From Methanocalculus chunghsingensis (GTDB taxonomy: Archaea; Halobacteriota; Methanomicrobia; Methanomicrobiales; Methanocorpusculaceae): a stretch of DNA of 64,000 nt. A program made the translations under genes and the position numbers. Below are positions 1 through 9,622 of the stretch, piece after piece (position 1 is the first letter of the stretch; the number at the start of each line of letters is the position of its first letter). The stretch covers positions 1 through 64,000 of the forward strand of contig NZ_JWHL01000002.1 of the NCBI RefSeq assembly GCF_018132105.1. The letters are read 5' to 3'. The notes below the pieces were generated by a model that did no database searches, was not told the origin of the DNA, and saw only the letters and a list, made by a program, of their open reading frames with translations.

Positions 1-410
1 ATTTCTACACCGCCATTGACAGATGTGTCAGGTCCATTGTACACGAGCTGTTTTGAAGAATATCCCTCGCAAGATGCAGAAAGAGATCATTGAATGTCTG
101 AGAGATGCCTACGGTAGTGAGGAAAGGCTTCAGGCTCTCGCTGATGAGTTAAATGACAAAGGATACAGAAAGGCCGCGAATACTATTGAGAGATTCATCC
201 CCGGCCTTCTGAGTTATACTGCGTTTCCAAAAGAACACTGGAAGAAGATCAGAACGACAAATATGATGGAGAGGATGAATAAAGAGTTAAAACGGAGAAC
301 AAGGGTTGCAGGGTGTCAACGTCGGTCTAGAAATCCCCACTTGTGTCGGAATAATTCTCCCCACCCCACTTAAACTTATCGTTAATTCTCTATCAAACAT
401 TAGGAAACCT

Positions 411-1190
411 CTATTCTGCCGATTCATGCTTGTTCACCCATAATTTGTGGCTCTTTCTGTCTTTCATACGATAACTCTCTCCCCGGATATTCACCGTTCT
501 ACAGTGGTGCAGGATTCGATCCAGAAGCGCTGCGGCAATCACCTGATCCTGAAAGATCTCCCCCCAGTTACCAAACGATTTGTTCGAGGTGAAAATCGTT
601 GATCCCTGCTCATATCGCCGGGATATCAACTGGAAGAAACAGTATGCCGCCTGAGCATCGAATGGAAGATACCCGATCTCATCGATGATCAGGAGACCTG
701 GCCGGATGAGTTTCTTCAGATACCGATCAAGCTGATCACTGTGATATGCTTCTTTGAGCTGTTCGATCAGGACAGACGCATTGATGAAGAGAACCGGGAT
801 CCCCTGTTCAATTGCAGAAACACCCAGACCAATCGCCAGATGTGTTTTACCAACACCAGGTGGTCCAAGGAAGACCACATTCTCTGCATTATCAATAAAT
901 CTCAGAGTGGCAAGATCCCTGATCACCGTCTGATCAATTGAGGGTTGGAACGTAAAATCAAACTCTTCAATTCGCTTCAGGAGAGGGAAACCAGCACTTT
1001 TTGTCCGGGTTCTAATTCTCGTCGACGTCCTGTTGTTCCATTCCTGTTCAACCAGATACCCAATCGTCTCAATTGGACTGAGATTCTCGTTCATTGCACG
1101 TTCAAGCGTTGGTTCAAGCAGAGCATCCATCGCATCCAGTTTCATCATGGTAAGGCGGTGATGGATCTGCTCAAGAAGAAGAGTCGTCAT
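411..1190 (-). CDS. istB: IS21 helper ATPase IstB
   Basis: A 259-residue AAA+ ATPase that assists the IstA transposase in target selection and strand transfer. The Walker A motif [11 protein letters not shown] lies near residues 109-119 and Walker [12 protein letters not shown] near 167-177. The N-terminal region is the helical IstB extension. The start overlaps the istA stop by four bases (ATGA), which implies translational coupling. Length and motifs match complete family members. It lies wholly within the IS21 element. Confidence 0.95.
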   Translation of the reverse strand: MTTLLLEQIHHRLTMMKLDAMDALLEPTLERAMNENLSPIETIGYLVEQEWNNRTSTRIRTRTKSAGFPLLKRIEEFDFTFQPSIDQTVIRDLATLRFIDNAENVVFLGPPGVGKTHLAIGLGVSAIEQGIPVLFINASVLIEQLKEAYHSDQLDRYLKKLIRPGLLIIDEIGYLPFDAQAAYCFFQLISRRYEQGSTIFTSNKSFGNWGEIFQDQVIAAALLDRILHHCRTVNIRGESYRMKDRKSHKLWVNKHESAE

Positions 1191-2485
1191 ACCCGGCCCT
1201 CCTCTGCAAAAACGTCATATTCTGCAAGATCTCGTGTCTCAACAGAGTGCTGATCAATGGCTGGTTTGTTTACCCGCTCCTTCTTTGCACCATTGCTGGA
1301 TAAACCCAGGATTTCTTTGTAAAGCCCTTCAAAATGCTCTTTTTTCTTTGAACGCTCATTTCTCCTATTCAGGAGAATATGGGTGCAGATCTCTGTGCCA
1401 TCAGCATGAATTGACACGTGATTCTCATGGATATATGCGTCAACACGCCTTCCTGCAAACTTCCAGGGAACTGAGTAGCTATTCCCGTATAGCGAGATGT
1501 AGCAGTCTTTGGAAACTTTTCGGGATTCTTTTCTCTTGAGGAGATACGGTTTGTACGAGGAGAAAGGACGAAGGTTCTCCCGAACCAGGCGATCAAACGG
1601 AATCTCATGGGTGGTTCCATGAACTTTCCCATTGACGCAATTGAGCCAGGTACGTGCCTGAAGATTAAGATCCTCGATAGAATGAAACATTCGGCCGTAC
1701 AAGAGGTTGTCTTTGATGTAGTGAATTGCACGTTCAACTTTGCCTTTGGTTTTGGCCCGACCCAGCCGGCAGAGCCGTGATGTAAACCCGAAGTGGTCAC
1801 GGAAGTCTGCAAAGAGGGGATGAAATTCTGAAGAGGTTGAGGGATATTTCCGGTTAAGAACGACACTCCGAAGATTGTCATAGAGGATCATCTCAGTAAC
1901 TCCGCCAAAATACTCAAAGGCTCCCAGGTGTCCTTTGAGAAGAGCAGGAAGACCCTGATGAGGGAAGAATTCTACATATCTCATTCGGGAATAGCCAAGA
2001 ACCATTGAGAGGCCATAGACCTTCTTTCTGGATCCATCGGCCGTTTCATAGGGGTATTCAAGCCAGTCACACTGCATCATCTCTCCCGGTTTGGTTTCAT
2101 ATCTGATTTCAGCCGGAATGGTGATGTTGGGGCGAATCTGGCGGATAAAATCACCAAGTATTGTTGGTCCGCCATCATAGCCGAGATTCTGGATCTCTTC
2201 CAGAAGTCGAACACGGCTCAGACGAGGATAATTGTTCAACCTCTCCTGAATGTATGGTTTGAAGGGATCCAGCTTGCTTGGTTTATTTCGGGTCTGAGGA
2301 TGTTTTGAGGGTTGATCCAAAGAAAGATGCCGAGCTATGGTTTTTCTGTCATAGCCGGTTTCTCGGGACAGCAAGCTGATATTGACTTTCCCCGTTGCCA
2401 GTTCCTGTTCACGAGCTAGATCCAGTAACATAAAAAACTCCTCGTCCTTGAGCATGGGAATCCCAGATACTCTCTGGTTGTACAT
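1187..2485 (-). CDS. istA: IS21 transposase IstA
   Basis: A 432-residue DDE transposase. The N-terminal 60 residues form an HTH ([18 protein letters not shown]). The integrase-like core shows the catalytic residues in MQCDWLEY (first Asp), YDNLRSVVL (second Asp) and [13 protein letters not shown] (Glu). The C-terminal part is the usual beta-rich domain. It catalyses cut-and-paste movement with IstB, which follows with a 4-bp overlap. The gene is uninterrupted and near the usual length of smaller IstA proteins, so the element may be active. Confidence 0.95.
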   Translation of the reverse strand: MYNQRVSGIPMLKDEEFFMLLDLAREQELATGKVNISLLSRETGYDRKTIARHLSLDQPSKHPQTRNKPSKLDPFKPYIQERLNNYPRLSRVRLLEEIQNLGYDGGPTILGDFIRQIRPNITIPAEIRYETKPGEMMQCDWLEYPYETADGSRKKVYGLSMVLGYSRMRYVEFFPHQGLPALLKGHLGAFEYFGGVTEMILYDNLRSVVLNRKYPSTSSEFHPLFADFRDHFGFTSRLCRLGRAKTKGKVERAIHYIKDNLLYGRMFHSIEDLNLQARTWLNCVNGKVHGTTHEIPFDRLVRENLRPFSSYKPYLLKRKESRKVSKDCYISLYGNSYSVPWKFAGRRVDAYIHENHVSIHADGTEICTHILLNRRNERSKKKEHFEGLYKEILGLSSNGAKKERVNKPAIDQHSVETRDLAEYDVFAEEGRV

Positions 2486-2818
2486 TGGGGATTTTTATTC
2501 CGACACAGATGGGGAATTTTATCCCGACGAATTTGGGTATTTTTACGCCGACGGAAATGGGGAAAAGTAAACCGACATTGACACAGGGGTGTTTCCTAAT
2601 GATGAGTCCCTCCTCAGACTCATAGGAGCTATCTTGATGGACATCAACGAAGAGTGGGTTACGGGCAGAAGGTATTTGTCGGACGAGAGAGAATGATCAA
2701 CCAAGGAGACCAGGGTCAGAGAATTTACAGAAAGAAAGGTACGTTATCCCAAGAGAGTAAAGGGACGGGAAGATTCTAAGTTAAAAAATCACAAAGTCAG
2801 GTACTGAAACCTGACTTG

Positions 2819-3934
2819 CTACGAATCGAAAACCACTTTCCACATCTTGATATAATTTGAATTAGAAAAGTGATCCGTAATAATATTCTTGTTTTTATTC
2901 CTAAAAACTTCAGAAAATTCGAAGATTTCGTTTCCCGAGATATCAGGAAGCTCATCAACATTAAAAATTATAAGACCTAAATCCGACAACCATTTGTATA
3001 TCGAAGTATCTTTCCTTAAGTATACCTTCGCTCCCACATAAAGTAACGGCGTTATTGTTCCTATCGCTTGTTGACGTCTATAATTAACAATTCCAACATT
3101 AATTGTTCTTAACAAGCAAGCGTAATCGGAGGGATCCATAAAACTAGTAATAGGATGAAATTTTTCGCCCAAATGTTCCTTACAATACTTTATAAATTGG
3201 GGCAATTTTACTAAGGATTCTTTATCACCATATGATAAAGGACAGATCAGATTAAAAGGTACTTCTTCTTTTCTTTTAAGTATGTCAATAACTTCAATAT
3301 GCTCATTCAGATACGTAGCAGAATTATTAAGTAGAATATTTCTGGTGGCATTATTCGTCTGCCCTCGAGATTGAGTTGCCTGATCAAAGTATCTTAATAG
3401 TACAGGATTCGGATAAAATGTATTTAAATGCTTAGCATTTGCTACATACGTGCTTAAGATCGTCTCATAATCCCCCGGACTGAGAGTTACAATAGCATTA
3501 AGATTATTAATTATTCTCTGAACCAAGAGAGAACGGATTTTTTTTAAAAGATTGTAAAATATCGGCAAATCGTTGCCGGACCAACCATAAATATCACCTC
3601 CCCAAACAACCCAGCTTGCTTTAGAGCAAAGAGATCTACAGCAGGCAAGCAATAGTATATAATAAGGGTGGAATAATCCATGCACAAGAATTAAATCTGC
3701 TTGTTTTGCAACATTCATCATAATTAAAAATTTCTCCACTATTGTTCTTGAATCTTCCAGATAGATGTACTGACAACAAGAGCTTTCATGAATATCTGGA
3801 CTTTTGTCCATGAAAATAAATTGGTGTTGATAATGTTCTCTTAATTCCTCCAAACTTTCAACTTGACTAACAAAGGTATCGTTAAAAATGTTTGATCTAT
3901 TTTTAAAAAAATGAATTATTCTCTTCTTGCTCAT
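2819..3934 (-). CDS. WecF-like 4-acetamido-4,6-dideoxyhexose transferase (GT56-type)
   Basis: A 371-residue glycosyltransferase resembling the TDP-Fuc4NAc:lipid II transferase family, which adds a dTDP-4-amino-sugar derivative to a lipid-linked glycan on the cytoplasmic face. Visible family features are an N-terminal Rossmann-type half with LILVHGLFHPYYILLL and WVVWGGDIYGW near residues 114-124, and a second half with NLICPLSYGD. The start is supported by an SD (GAGGT, complement of 3941-3945) and a TATA-like box near 3978-3987. The neighbouring rmlA/rmlB/aminotransferase/acyltransferase genes would supply exactly this kind of donor. The exact sugar is inferred, not seen. The DNA is AT-richer than the rml genes. 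Confidence 0.75.
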   Translation of the reverse strand: MSKKRIIHFFKNRSNIFNDTFVSQVESLEELREHYQHQFIFMDKSPDIHESSCCQYIYLEDSRTIVEKFLIMMNVAKQADLILVHGLFHPYYILLLACCRSLCSKASWVVWGGDIYGWSGNDLPIFYNLLKKIRSLLVQRIINNLNAIVTLSPGDYETILSTYVANAKHLNTFYPNPVLLRYFDQATQSRGQTNNATRNILLNNSATYLNEHIEVIDILKRKEEVPFNLICPLSYGDKESLVKLPQFIKYCKEHLGEKFHPITSFMDPSDYACLLRTINVGIVNYRRQQAIGTITPLLYVGAKVYLRKDTSIYKWLSDLGLIIFNVDELPDISGNEIFEFSEVFRNKNKNIITDHFSNSNYIKMWKVVFDS

Positions 3935-3977
3935 AGTTTTACCTCAATAAATTGTTTGAATTTTGTTACATATCAAA

Positions 3978-3987
3978 CTTTATATTG
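3978..3987 (-). promoter_or_regulatory. TATA-like box for the WecF-like gene
   Basis: The minus strand reads CAATATAAAG about 45 bases upstream of the ATG at 3934, with an SD sequence GAGGT at 3941-3945. Spacing fits an archaeal promoter with a short leader. This would be a separate promoter for the last gene of the block, downstream of a transposase remnant. Confidence 0.45.
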
Positions 3988-4014
3988 ACGGTTCTTTCAA
4001 GGGGGAGGTCTCGC

Positions 4015-4165
4015 AAAGTGAGGGCATCCAACTTTTGCAGAGTTCGTGGGATACATTTCGACTGTGAAGAAGAATGGAAGGTCACTATTCGATGCCATTA
4101 GAGGGGTATTCGGGGGGGTTCATTCATGGCCATGGCGGCTCACGGGTATACCTGACCTGTTACAG
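4015..4165 (+). pseudogene. Transposase C-terminal remnant (IS66-like)
   Basis: A short plus-strand frame reads GHPTFAEFVGYISTVKKNG followed by RSLFDAIRGVF, resembling the C-terminal tail of IS66-type transposases. No start codon, catalytic domain or terminal repeats are visible. It fills most of the gap between the WecF-like and acyltransferase genes and is read as a scar of an old insertion. The family assignment is tentative. Confidence 0.4.
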
Positions 4166-4801
4166 ATACTTTTCATTCGGGTCTCTTTTCCTTATAACTC
4201 TTGCAGGTATACCATATGCTAAAACACCCGCAGGTAACTCATTAATTACGGTTGAACCCGCACCAATCAAAGTACCGTCCCCCACTTTTATCTTCTGAAT
4301 AACATTTGCACCCAAGGAGACGTTAGATAATCTCCCAATAATTGAATTCCCACCAATTGTACTCGAAGGCCCTACTGTAGAGTAGTCACCAATAATAACA
4401 TCATGCTCGACAGTCGCGTTTGTATTTATGATACAATGATTTCCAATTAGTGCATGGGCATTAATTATTGCCCCAGCCGAAACAACAGATCCATAGCCAA
4501 TTGTAACTTCTTTTCCTATGGTAGCATTCGGATGAATCGCATTAATGAATTTAAAATCTGGATTGAGAGATTTAATTTTGTTGGTAACGACTTGCCTATC
4601 AAAATTATCACCAATAGCAATAATACCTCGTTTGTAAGAACAACAATCCGAGATATTGCCAAGGACAGGGTAACCCATTAATTCTCGGACATTAGGTGTG
4701 TCAACAAAAATTCCTTCTATATGATAAGCACCTTGTCTCTCTAATATATCAATAATCACTTTAGCATGACCACCTGCACCAAAAATGGTTATATTTTCCA
4801 T
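4160..4801 (-). CDS. NeuD/PglD-family sugar O/N-acyltransferase
   Basis: A 213-residue protein with an N-terminal PglD-type Rossmann domain (NITIFGAGGHAKVIIDIL) and a C-terminal left-handed beta-helix of hexapeptide repeats (IGKEVTIGYGSVVSAGA, IGGNSIIG, IGAGSTVI). The family acylates 4-amino groups of nucleotide-activated sugars (PglD, VioB) or sialic acids (NeuD). Its place directly after the aminotransferase suggests it acylates dTDP-4-amino-4,6-dideoxyhexose. The second of two consecutive ATGs (4801) was chosen because the SD GAGGT lies six bases upstream. It is probably co-transcribed with rmlB-rmlA-aminotransferase. A role in sialic acid modification is less likely without neu genes nearby. 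Confidence 0.82.
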   Translation of the reverse strand: MENITIFGAGGHAKVIIDILERQGAYHIEGIFVDTPNVRELMGYPVLGNISDCCSYKRGIIAIGDNFDRQVVTNKIKSLNPDFKFINAIHPNATIGKEVTIGYGSVVSAGAIINAHALIGNHCIINTNATVEHDVIIGDYSTVGPSSTIGGNSIIGRLSNVSLGANVIQKIKVGDGTLIGAGSTVINELPAGVLAYGIPARVIRKRDPNEKYL

Positions 4802-4876
4802 CATTCTACCTCAATATTCGAATTATATTTATCTTCTATTCAACTTATCATATAGGTTAATATAAGTCCCCCCAAG

Positions 4877-5953
4877 TCAGAGATATTCTAGTGAAATGAG
4901 ACTTGAAATAACCTGCTCTTGAGTACTAAACGGAAGTTTAGCGTACATAGGCAGACAAAGCACCCTCCGTGTTCTATCCCTCGATATGGAATTATACCTA
5001 TCAGATCGACAATGCCTCACCTCATCCAGAGAAGGATAGAAATACCGCCTCGGATACACCCCCGCCTCATTCAAACGCTGCTGCGCCCTGAGCAGCGCTT
5101 GTTCGGATGGAAAGAGCACAGGGAAATATGCATAATTCCGTGTAGCACCCTCGTTCCACACCGGCATCTCGAAGTGGTCTTTGAGTGATTCGTGATAGCG
5201 GTAATAGACTTCTTCCCGATTCTTGTGAATATTGTCAATCTCATCCAGCATGCAGAGACCCATGGCAGCATGGAACTCACTCATCTTTGCATTTATTCCC
5301 TCATCGACAACCTCACCATCTTCATAACCAAAGTTGATAAGCCGACATGCACGATCATAATCTTCCTTCTTCTTGAAGATGATGGCCCCCCCTTCGACGG
5401 TATGAAACACCTTTGTCGCGTGGAGGCTGAGCGTTGCGGCATCGCCCCACTTGAGAATGCTTTCCCCGTTCAGCCGAACCCCAAATGCATGCGCTGCATC
5501 ATAAATGATCTTCAGGTCGTGTTCCTTGGCGATCCTGTCGAAGGCCTCCACATCACAGGGATTCCCATATACATGGACTGGGACAATGGCTGTAACGTCA
5601 GGATCAATGGCTTCGCGTGCTTTGTGAGGAGAGAGGTTCAGGGTTCCTTCATCAATATCAGCATACACGGGCTCTATCCCCTCCCACCTGAGGGAGCTGC
5701 TTGTGGCAACGAAGGTAAACGGTGTGGTGATGGCCTTTCCTGAGACGCCTAATGTCTTATATGCTATCTGGAGGGCGAGGGTGCCGTTTGCAACCAGGAG
5801 AAGGTTCTCAACACCGAGGTACTCCTCAAGGCGGGCCTTCAGCTCCTGGGCAAGCGGACCATTATTTGTAAGCTGGTGATTCTCATAGCACCGCCCAATA
5901 TACTCCATATATTTGTCCTTGTCAGGAAGCCAGGGGCGGGTGACGGGGATCAT
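4877..5953 (-). CDS. DegT/DnrJ/EryC1-family dTDP-4-keto-6-deoxyhexose aminotransferase (VioA/WecE-like)
   Basis: A 358-residue PLP-dependent aminotransferase. The PLP-binding lysine is in [13 protein letters not shown] (near residue 185). [16 protein letters not shown] and [12 protein letters not shown] are also typical. The family converts dTDP-4-keto-6-deoxyglucose to a 4-amino-4,6-dideoxyhexose. The stereochemistry (VioA: Qui4N; WecE: Fuc4N) cannot be read from sequence alone, although the [11 protein letters not shown] loop resembles VioA. The start overlaps the rmlA stop as ATGA, so it is coupled to the gene that makes its precursor. The acyltransferase follows after about 75 bases. Confidence 0.88.
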   Translation of the reverse strand: MIPVTRPWLPDKDKYMEYIGRCYENHQLTNNGPLAQELKARLEEYLGVENLLLVANGTLALQIAYKTLGVSGKAITTPFTFVATSSSLRWEGIEPVYADIDEGTLNLSPHKAREAIDPDVTAIVPVHVYGNPCDVEAFDRIAKEHDLKIIYDAAHAFGVRLNGESILKWGDAATLSLHATKVFHTVEGGAIIFKKKEDYDRACRLINFGYEDGEVVDEGINAKMSEFHAAMGLCMLDEIDNIHKNREEVYYRYHESLKDHFEMPVWNEGATRNYAYFPVLFPSEQALLRAQQRLNEAGVYPRRYFYPSLDEVRHCRSDRYNSISRDRTRRVLCLPMYAKLPFSTQEQVISSLISLEYL

Positions 5954-6834
5954 TCAGTACTCCCGTTTTCTATCTTTATTAACTCAAGCAGATACCGCCC
6001 ATACCCATTCTTCGCAAGGGGGCGGGCTAGCTCTGTTACCTCCTCAACACTGAGCCACCCGTTGCGCCAGGCAATCTCTTCAAGGCATGCGATCTTGTAG
6101 CCCTGTCTCTTCTCGATCGTCTCCACGAAGTGTGCTGCATCAAGGAGATTCTCATGGGTTCCGGTATCCAGCCATGCGAACCCACGTCCGAGCAGTTCGA
6201 CGTTAAGATCCCCGCGTTCCAGATATGCCTGGTTAACACTTGTGATCTCAAGTTCGCCACGAGCAGAGGGTTTGATCTGCTTTGCGATCTCGACGACGTC
6301 ATTGTCATAGAAGTAGAGACCGGTTATTGCATAGTGTGACTTTGGCTTTCGGGGTTTTTCTTCCAGGGAACGAACCCGTTTCTCTTCATCGAACTCAACA
6401 ACCCCATAATTCTCCGGATCTTTCACCTGATATCCAAAGATTGTAGCACCTGATGGTCGCTTGAGAGCTTTCCGTAATCGGGGGCTGAAATCGGGTCCAT
6501 AAAAGATATTATCTCCCAGAATAAGACAGACAGGATCACTCCCGATGAACTCTTCACCAATGATAAAAGCCTGAGCCAACCCGTCAGGGCTTGGCTGAGT
6601 CGCATAGGTGAGATGAATGCCAAGGTGCGTTCCATCACCAAGCAGCCGGATATAGCCGCTCTGATCCTCAGGAGTTGTGATAACAAGAATATCCCGAATC
6701 CCTGCCAGCATCAGTACAGACAGAGGATAGTAGATCATCGGTTTATCATAGATTGGGAGAAGTTGTTTGGAGACACCTTTTGTTACGGGATAGAGGCGGG
6801 TTCCACTCCCTCCAGCAAGAATTATTCCTTTCAT
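5950..6834 (-). CDS. rmlA: Glucose-1-phosphate thymidylyltransferase
   Basis: A 294-residue nucleotidyltransferase making dTDP-glucose from glucose-1-phosphate and dTTP. It has the signature [19 protein letters not shown], followed by [11 protein letters not shown] and LGDNIFYG (metal-binding Asp). An upstream in-frame ATG at 6888 lies inside rmlB. The start at 6834 was chosen because it gives the family N-terminus MKGIILAGG and an ATGA overlap with the rmlB stop. Length is normal. It is the second gene of the rmlB-rmlA-aminotransferase-acyltransferase operon. Confidence 0.95.
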   Translation of the reverse strand: MKGIILAGGSGTRLYPVTKGVSKQLLPIYDKPMIYYPLSVLMLAGIRDILVITTPEDQSGYIRLLGDGTHLGIHLTYATQPSPDGLAQAFIIGEEFIGSDPVCLILGDNIFYGPDFSPRLRKALKRPSGATIFGYQVKDPENYGVVEFDEEKRVRSLEEKPRKPKSHYAITGLYFYDNDVVEIAKQIKPSARGELEITSVNQAYLERGDLNVELLGRGFAWLDTGTHENLLDAAHFVETIEKRQGYKIACLEEIAWRNGWLSVEEVTELARPLAKNGYGRYLLELIKIENGSTE

Positions 6835-7898
6835 TTGTTCACACCAAGCCGTTCTCTCTGATATGACCCATCCTGTACTCTCTGGCACCAGGAGAGGTTA
6901 TTAAGGTACCACTCAACCGTTTTACGGAGACCTGTTTCAAATGTTTCCTCGGGAACCCAGCCAAGTTCATCCCGAATCCTTGAGGCATCAATTGCGTATC
7001 GGATATCATGACCTGGTCTGTCCTGGACAAATCTGATGAGATCAACATAATGTGACACACCTGAAGGCTTGTCAGGGGCATTTTCCTCAAGAAGATCACA
7101 AATAGAATGAACAACCTCGATGTTCTTCTTCTCGTTATTCCCACCGATATTATAGGTCTTTCCAGGAACTCCCTGGACGGCAACAAGGCAGAGAGCGCGG
7201 GCATGATCTTCGACATAGAGCCAGTCACGAACCTGATCTCCCTTCCCATAGATGGGGAGGGGTTTTCCTTCAAGAGCATTGAGAATCATCAGAGGGATGA
7301 GCTTTTCGGGAAACTGATATGGACCATAATTATTTGAGCAGTTTGTCACCATCGTTGGGAGACCGTATGTACGGAACCAGGATCTGACAAGATGATCTGA
7401 ACTTGCCTTTGATGCTGAATAGGGGGAACTCGGTGCATAGGGAGTCTCTTCAGTGAAGAGGGCATCTGTCTCTCCAAGATCACCATAGACTTCATCAGTT
7501 GATATATGGTGAAACCGAAACTGGTTCTTCTTCTCAGGAGAAAGCTGTTCCCAATATGCACGCGCCGCTTCAAGCAGTGTATATGTTCCGATAATATTTG
7601 TCTGGATAAAGGTCGCCGGCCCATCAATTGAGCGATCAACATGCGATTCTGCTGCAAGATGCATCACAACATCCGGCTGATAGCGTTCAAAGACCGAACC
7701 CAGCCCCTCAGCATCACAGATATCTATCTGTTCAAAATGATACTGAGGGTTTGTTTCTATCCCCTGGAGGGAATCCAGATTTCCGGCATAGGTTAGCTTA
7801 TCAACATTTATGATAGAATAATCTGATTCTTTAATTAAATGACGGATAACTGCTGAGCCGATGAAGCCCGCACCACCTGTGATGAGTATCGTTTTCAT
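6831..7898 (-). CDS. rmlB: dTDP-glucose 4,6-dehydratase
   Basis: A 355-residue extended short-chain dehydrogenase that converts dTDP-glucose to dTDP-4-keto-6-deoxyglucose. The NAD-binding motif GGAGFIGS is at residues 8-15. The STDEVYGDL segment carries the catalytic Asp-Glu pair and [12 protein letters not shown] carries the YxxxK. The start at 7898 is preferred over 7958 because the family N-terminus MKTILITGG begins there and an SD (GAGGTTCC) precedes it. It is the first gene of the four-gene dTDP-sugar operon. No rmlC or rmlD occurs nearby, which argues against a rhamnose end product. Confidence 0.96.
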   Translation of the reverse strand: MKTILITGGAGFIGSAVIRHLIKESDYSIINVDKLTYAGNLDSLQGIETNPQYHFEQIDICDAEGLGSVFERYQPDVVMHLAAESHVDRSIDGPATFIQTNIIGTYTLLEAARAYWEQLSPEKKNQFRFHHISTDEVYGDLGETDALFTEETPYAPSSPYSASKASSDHLVRSWFRTYGLPTMVTNCSNNYGPYQFPEKLIPLMILNALEGKPLPIYGKGDQVRDWLYVEDHARALCLVAVQGVPGKTYNIGGNNEKKNIEVVHSICDLLEENAPDKPSGVSHYVDLIRFVQDRPGHDIRYAIDASRIRDELGWVPEETFETGLRKTVEWYLNNLSWCQRVQDGSYQRERLGVNK

Positions 7899-7994
7899 TA
7901 AAGGAACCTCATTAATTATCTTAATTGGATGAATAAAAGGGTTTGTTATCAAGAACATTGAATTATGGAGACTGTTACTGCGATCCTCTTTAAA

Positions 7995-8135
7995 TTATTG
8001 GATTCGAATCTGCATCCCCTCTCCCAACCCCTTATAATCAAACCCTGCCTTCATCCATTCCTTCGGTTCTACAACATTACTTCCATTTATAATCAACGAC
8101 TTCTCGCACCTTAGATCCATTTCACATCCACAGGC
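7995..8135 (-). pseudogene. 3' remnant of a nucleotide-sugar dehydrogenase (wecC-like)
   Basis: The minus strand reads SLIINGSNVVEPKEW and MKAGFDYKGLGEGM before a stop at 7995-7997. This matches the C-terminus of the intact dehydrogenase at 20.0 kb (VIVDGRNVVEPEEWVTAGF, then VYKGVGRG). DNA similarity to 20025-20140 is also obvious, including the CTCTCCCAACCCC stretch. Upstream of about 8130 the frame is lost. It is a scar of a deleted or rearranged paralogue sitting between rmlB and an insertion sequence. The rest of 7899-8260 shows no gene. Confidence 0.75.
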
Positions 8136-8324
8136 AGTGGCCGCCGACCACTGCTCCCGACCCGGACATCATTGAAGGTCAACTCATCGCCTCGCAGTAG
8201 ATGTGCAACATGATCACTTCTTTCGTCCTCGGAGTGACCCGTTCACAAAGAGATTCTGGATAGGACTCACGCACTTTAACAGTTTGAACAAAAATCAATA
8301 TATTGGTGATGCTTTAAATCATGT

Positions 8325-9388
8325 GTGTCAAAACAGTATCAGATAACTGGCACGGATTACATACATTTCCTCATTACAGCTACCTGTGATGTATCCTGTG
8401 TGAAAGCAGCAGATTGCCACTCAAAAACAGGAATCGTCGTATCTCATGACAAATTCAACCGATTTCTGACAAGACAGTCTCTTACTACCGAGACGTTATG
8501 GATGGAGGTTGCACCCTGTATTGAACGACGCAATGGGTGGCTGGTTCTCGATGATACTGTGATTGACAAAATCCACTCCGAGAAAATCGAAACCACACAT
8601 TTTCAATGGAGTGGAAAACACAGGAAAGTGGTGAAAGGCATCGGTCTGGTCACGCTTTGTATTCGCTCATCAAAAACTGATCCACTTTTAGATGAGCCAA
8701 GTGGATCAAAATTAAATGAGCGAAAACAACGCTTGTCTGGACCAATGGAGTGAATACGTTTCCCGTTGATTACCGGATCTACGATATCGATTGTGATGGG
8801 AAAACCAAGAGCGATCACCTTCGTGATATGCTTCAAACGGCAAATGATCGTGGATTCAACCCCTATTTTGTCATGTTTGATAGCTGGTATTCCGGAATTG
8901 AGAATCTCAAATATCTCGACCGTCTGGGCTGGAACTGGTTTACTCGCGTCAAGAAGAATCGAATGGTAAATCCTGACCGAACCGGGAATGTCCAGGTATC
9001 ATCACTGGCAATTCAGGATGATGGATTGGAGGTTCATCTCCGGAAATACGGTTTTATCAAGGTATTTCATTCGGTGAACAAAAAAGGAAGTGACCGGTAC
9101 TGGGCCACGAATTGTCTTACGATGGATTACGTTGACAGGAAAAACCTCCAGGCGATATGCTGGTCTATTGAAAACTACCATCGTGCTCTGAAAGAGCTAT
9201 GTTGCGTAGAAGATTGTAAAGTTCGAAAAGCAGCTGGGCAGAAAAATCACATTAATTGCTCGATTCGAGCATATATCCGGTTAGAGGCTGTGAATCAACA
9301 GCAGGACATCACAATTTATCAGGCAAAATGGGAGATTCAGTCTAATGCTATCGCCGACTACCTAAAGGATCCAAAGTATGCGCTCTAA
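8325..9388 (+). pseudogene. DDE transposase split by a MITE
   Basis: The first part (GTG start at 8325) carries LVLDDTVIDK with the first catalytic Asp. The second part, resuming near 8735, carries FDSWYSGIENLKYL (second Asp) and WSIENYHRALKEL (Glu). Removing the MITE plus one copy of its 6-bp duplication joins the two halves as VTLVWTNGVNTFPVDY in a single frame. The 77-bp insertion therefore caused a frameshift, and the encoded protein is truncated after 142 residues. The IS701-like (DDE_5-type) assignment is tentative; IS4 or ISNCY types are alternatives. Confidence 0.82.
8658..8728. mobile_element. 71-bp palindromic MITE
   Basis: The insert begins TGTATTCGCTCAT and ends ATGAGCGAAAACA, and inner arms TGATCCACTT and AAGTGGATCA extend the terminal inverted repeats to about 30 bases each. 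It is flanked by the 6-bp duplication ACGCTT at 8652-8657 and 8729-8734. It has no coding capacity. The excised sequence restores the transposase frame, which confirms the boundaries. The mobilising transposase is not identified in this window. Confidence 0.88.
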
Positions 9389-9622
9389 ATTTTTTTCGGA
9401 GGGTTATGCGTAAGTCCTATGATACATAACGATTATAAATCTTTCGCCCCAATATGGGGGGATATCTTAAGAATCTAAGGAGGATAAAGAGGTAGTTTTC
9501 AGGGCTGGTTAGGTGTTACCGGGAATGTAGGGTTCTATGCAAACCTGCACCGTATTATCCAAATCCACATGATCAGGAAGTGTTTAGGCGATTCCCTCTT
9601 TCGGATTGTAGAGTTCCATTAA

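Larger units (their letters stand above)
314..2583 (-). mobile_element. Complete IS21-family insertion sequence
   Basis: The element is 2270 bp with terminal inverted repeats TGTCAACGTCGGTC (from 314) and TGTCAATGTCGGTT (reverse complement of the right end, finishing at 2583). It is flanked by the 5-bp direct duplication CAGGG at 309-313 and 2584-2588. It carries istA and istB on the minus strand. Intact ends, a clean target duplication and two uninterrupted genes suggest a recent insertion into the IS256 transposase gene. Confidence 0.93.
1..2696 (+). pseudogene. IS256-family transposase 3' part, interrupted by an IS21 element
   Basis: The reading frame from about 20 to 313 encodes a typical C-terminal half of an IS256 (mutator-type) DDE transposase: MCQVH near the start, then FPKEHWKKIRTTNMMERMN and RRTRVAG. 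It stops making sense at 313 and resumes after the inserted element at 2589 with VFPNDES, LLRLIGAILMDI and a stop at 2694-2696. Joining 313 to 2589 restores the frame across RVAG-VFPND. A TGA at 17-19 sits where family members usually have the Trp before xxCQVH, so the gene may already have carried a nonsense mutation. The 5' part lies outside the window. The gene is non-functional. Confidence 0.85.
8261..9419 (+). mobile_element. IS701/IS4-like insertion sequence with a MITE inserted in it
   Basis: An element of about 1.16 kb with imperfect terminal inverted repeats TAGGACTCACGCA (from 8261) and TAGGACTTACGCA (reverse complement of the end near 9419). It holds one transposase gene on the plus strand, now split by a 71-bp MITE. 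Exact end bases and the target duplication could not be settled by eye. The family name is an estimate from the DDE domain. Confidence 0.7.

Noticed and set aside
6835-6888. Longer N-terminus for RmlA starting at 6888
   Set aside because: It would precede the conserved MKGIILAGG start with 18 residues encoded inside rmlB; the ATGA overlap at 6831-6834 is the better start.
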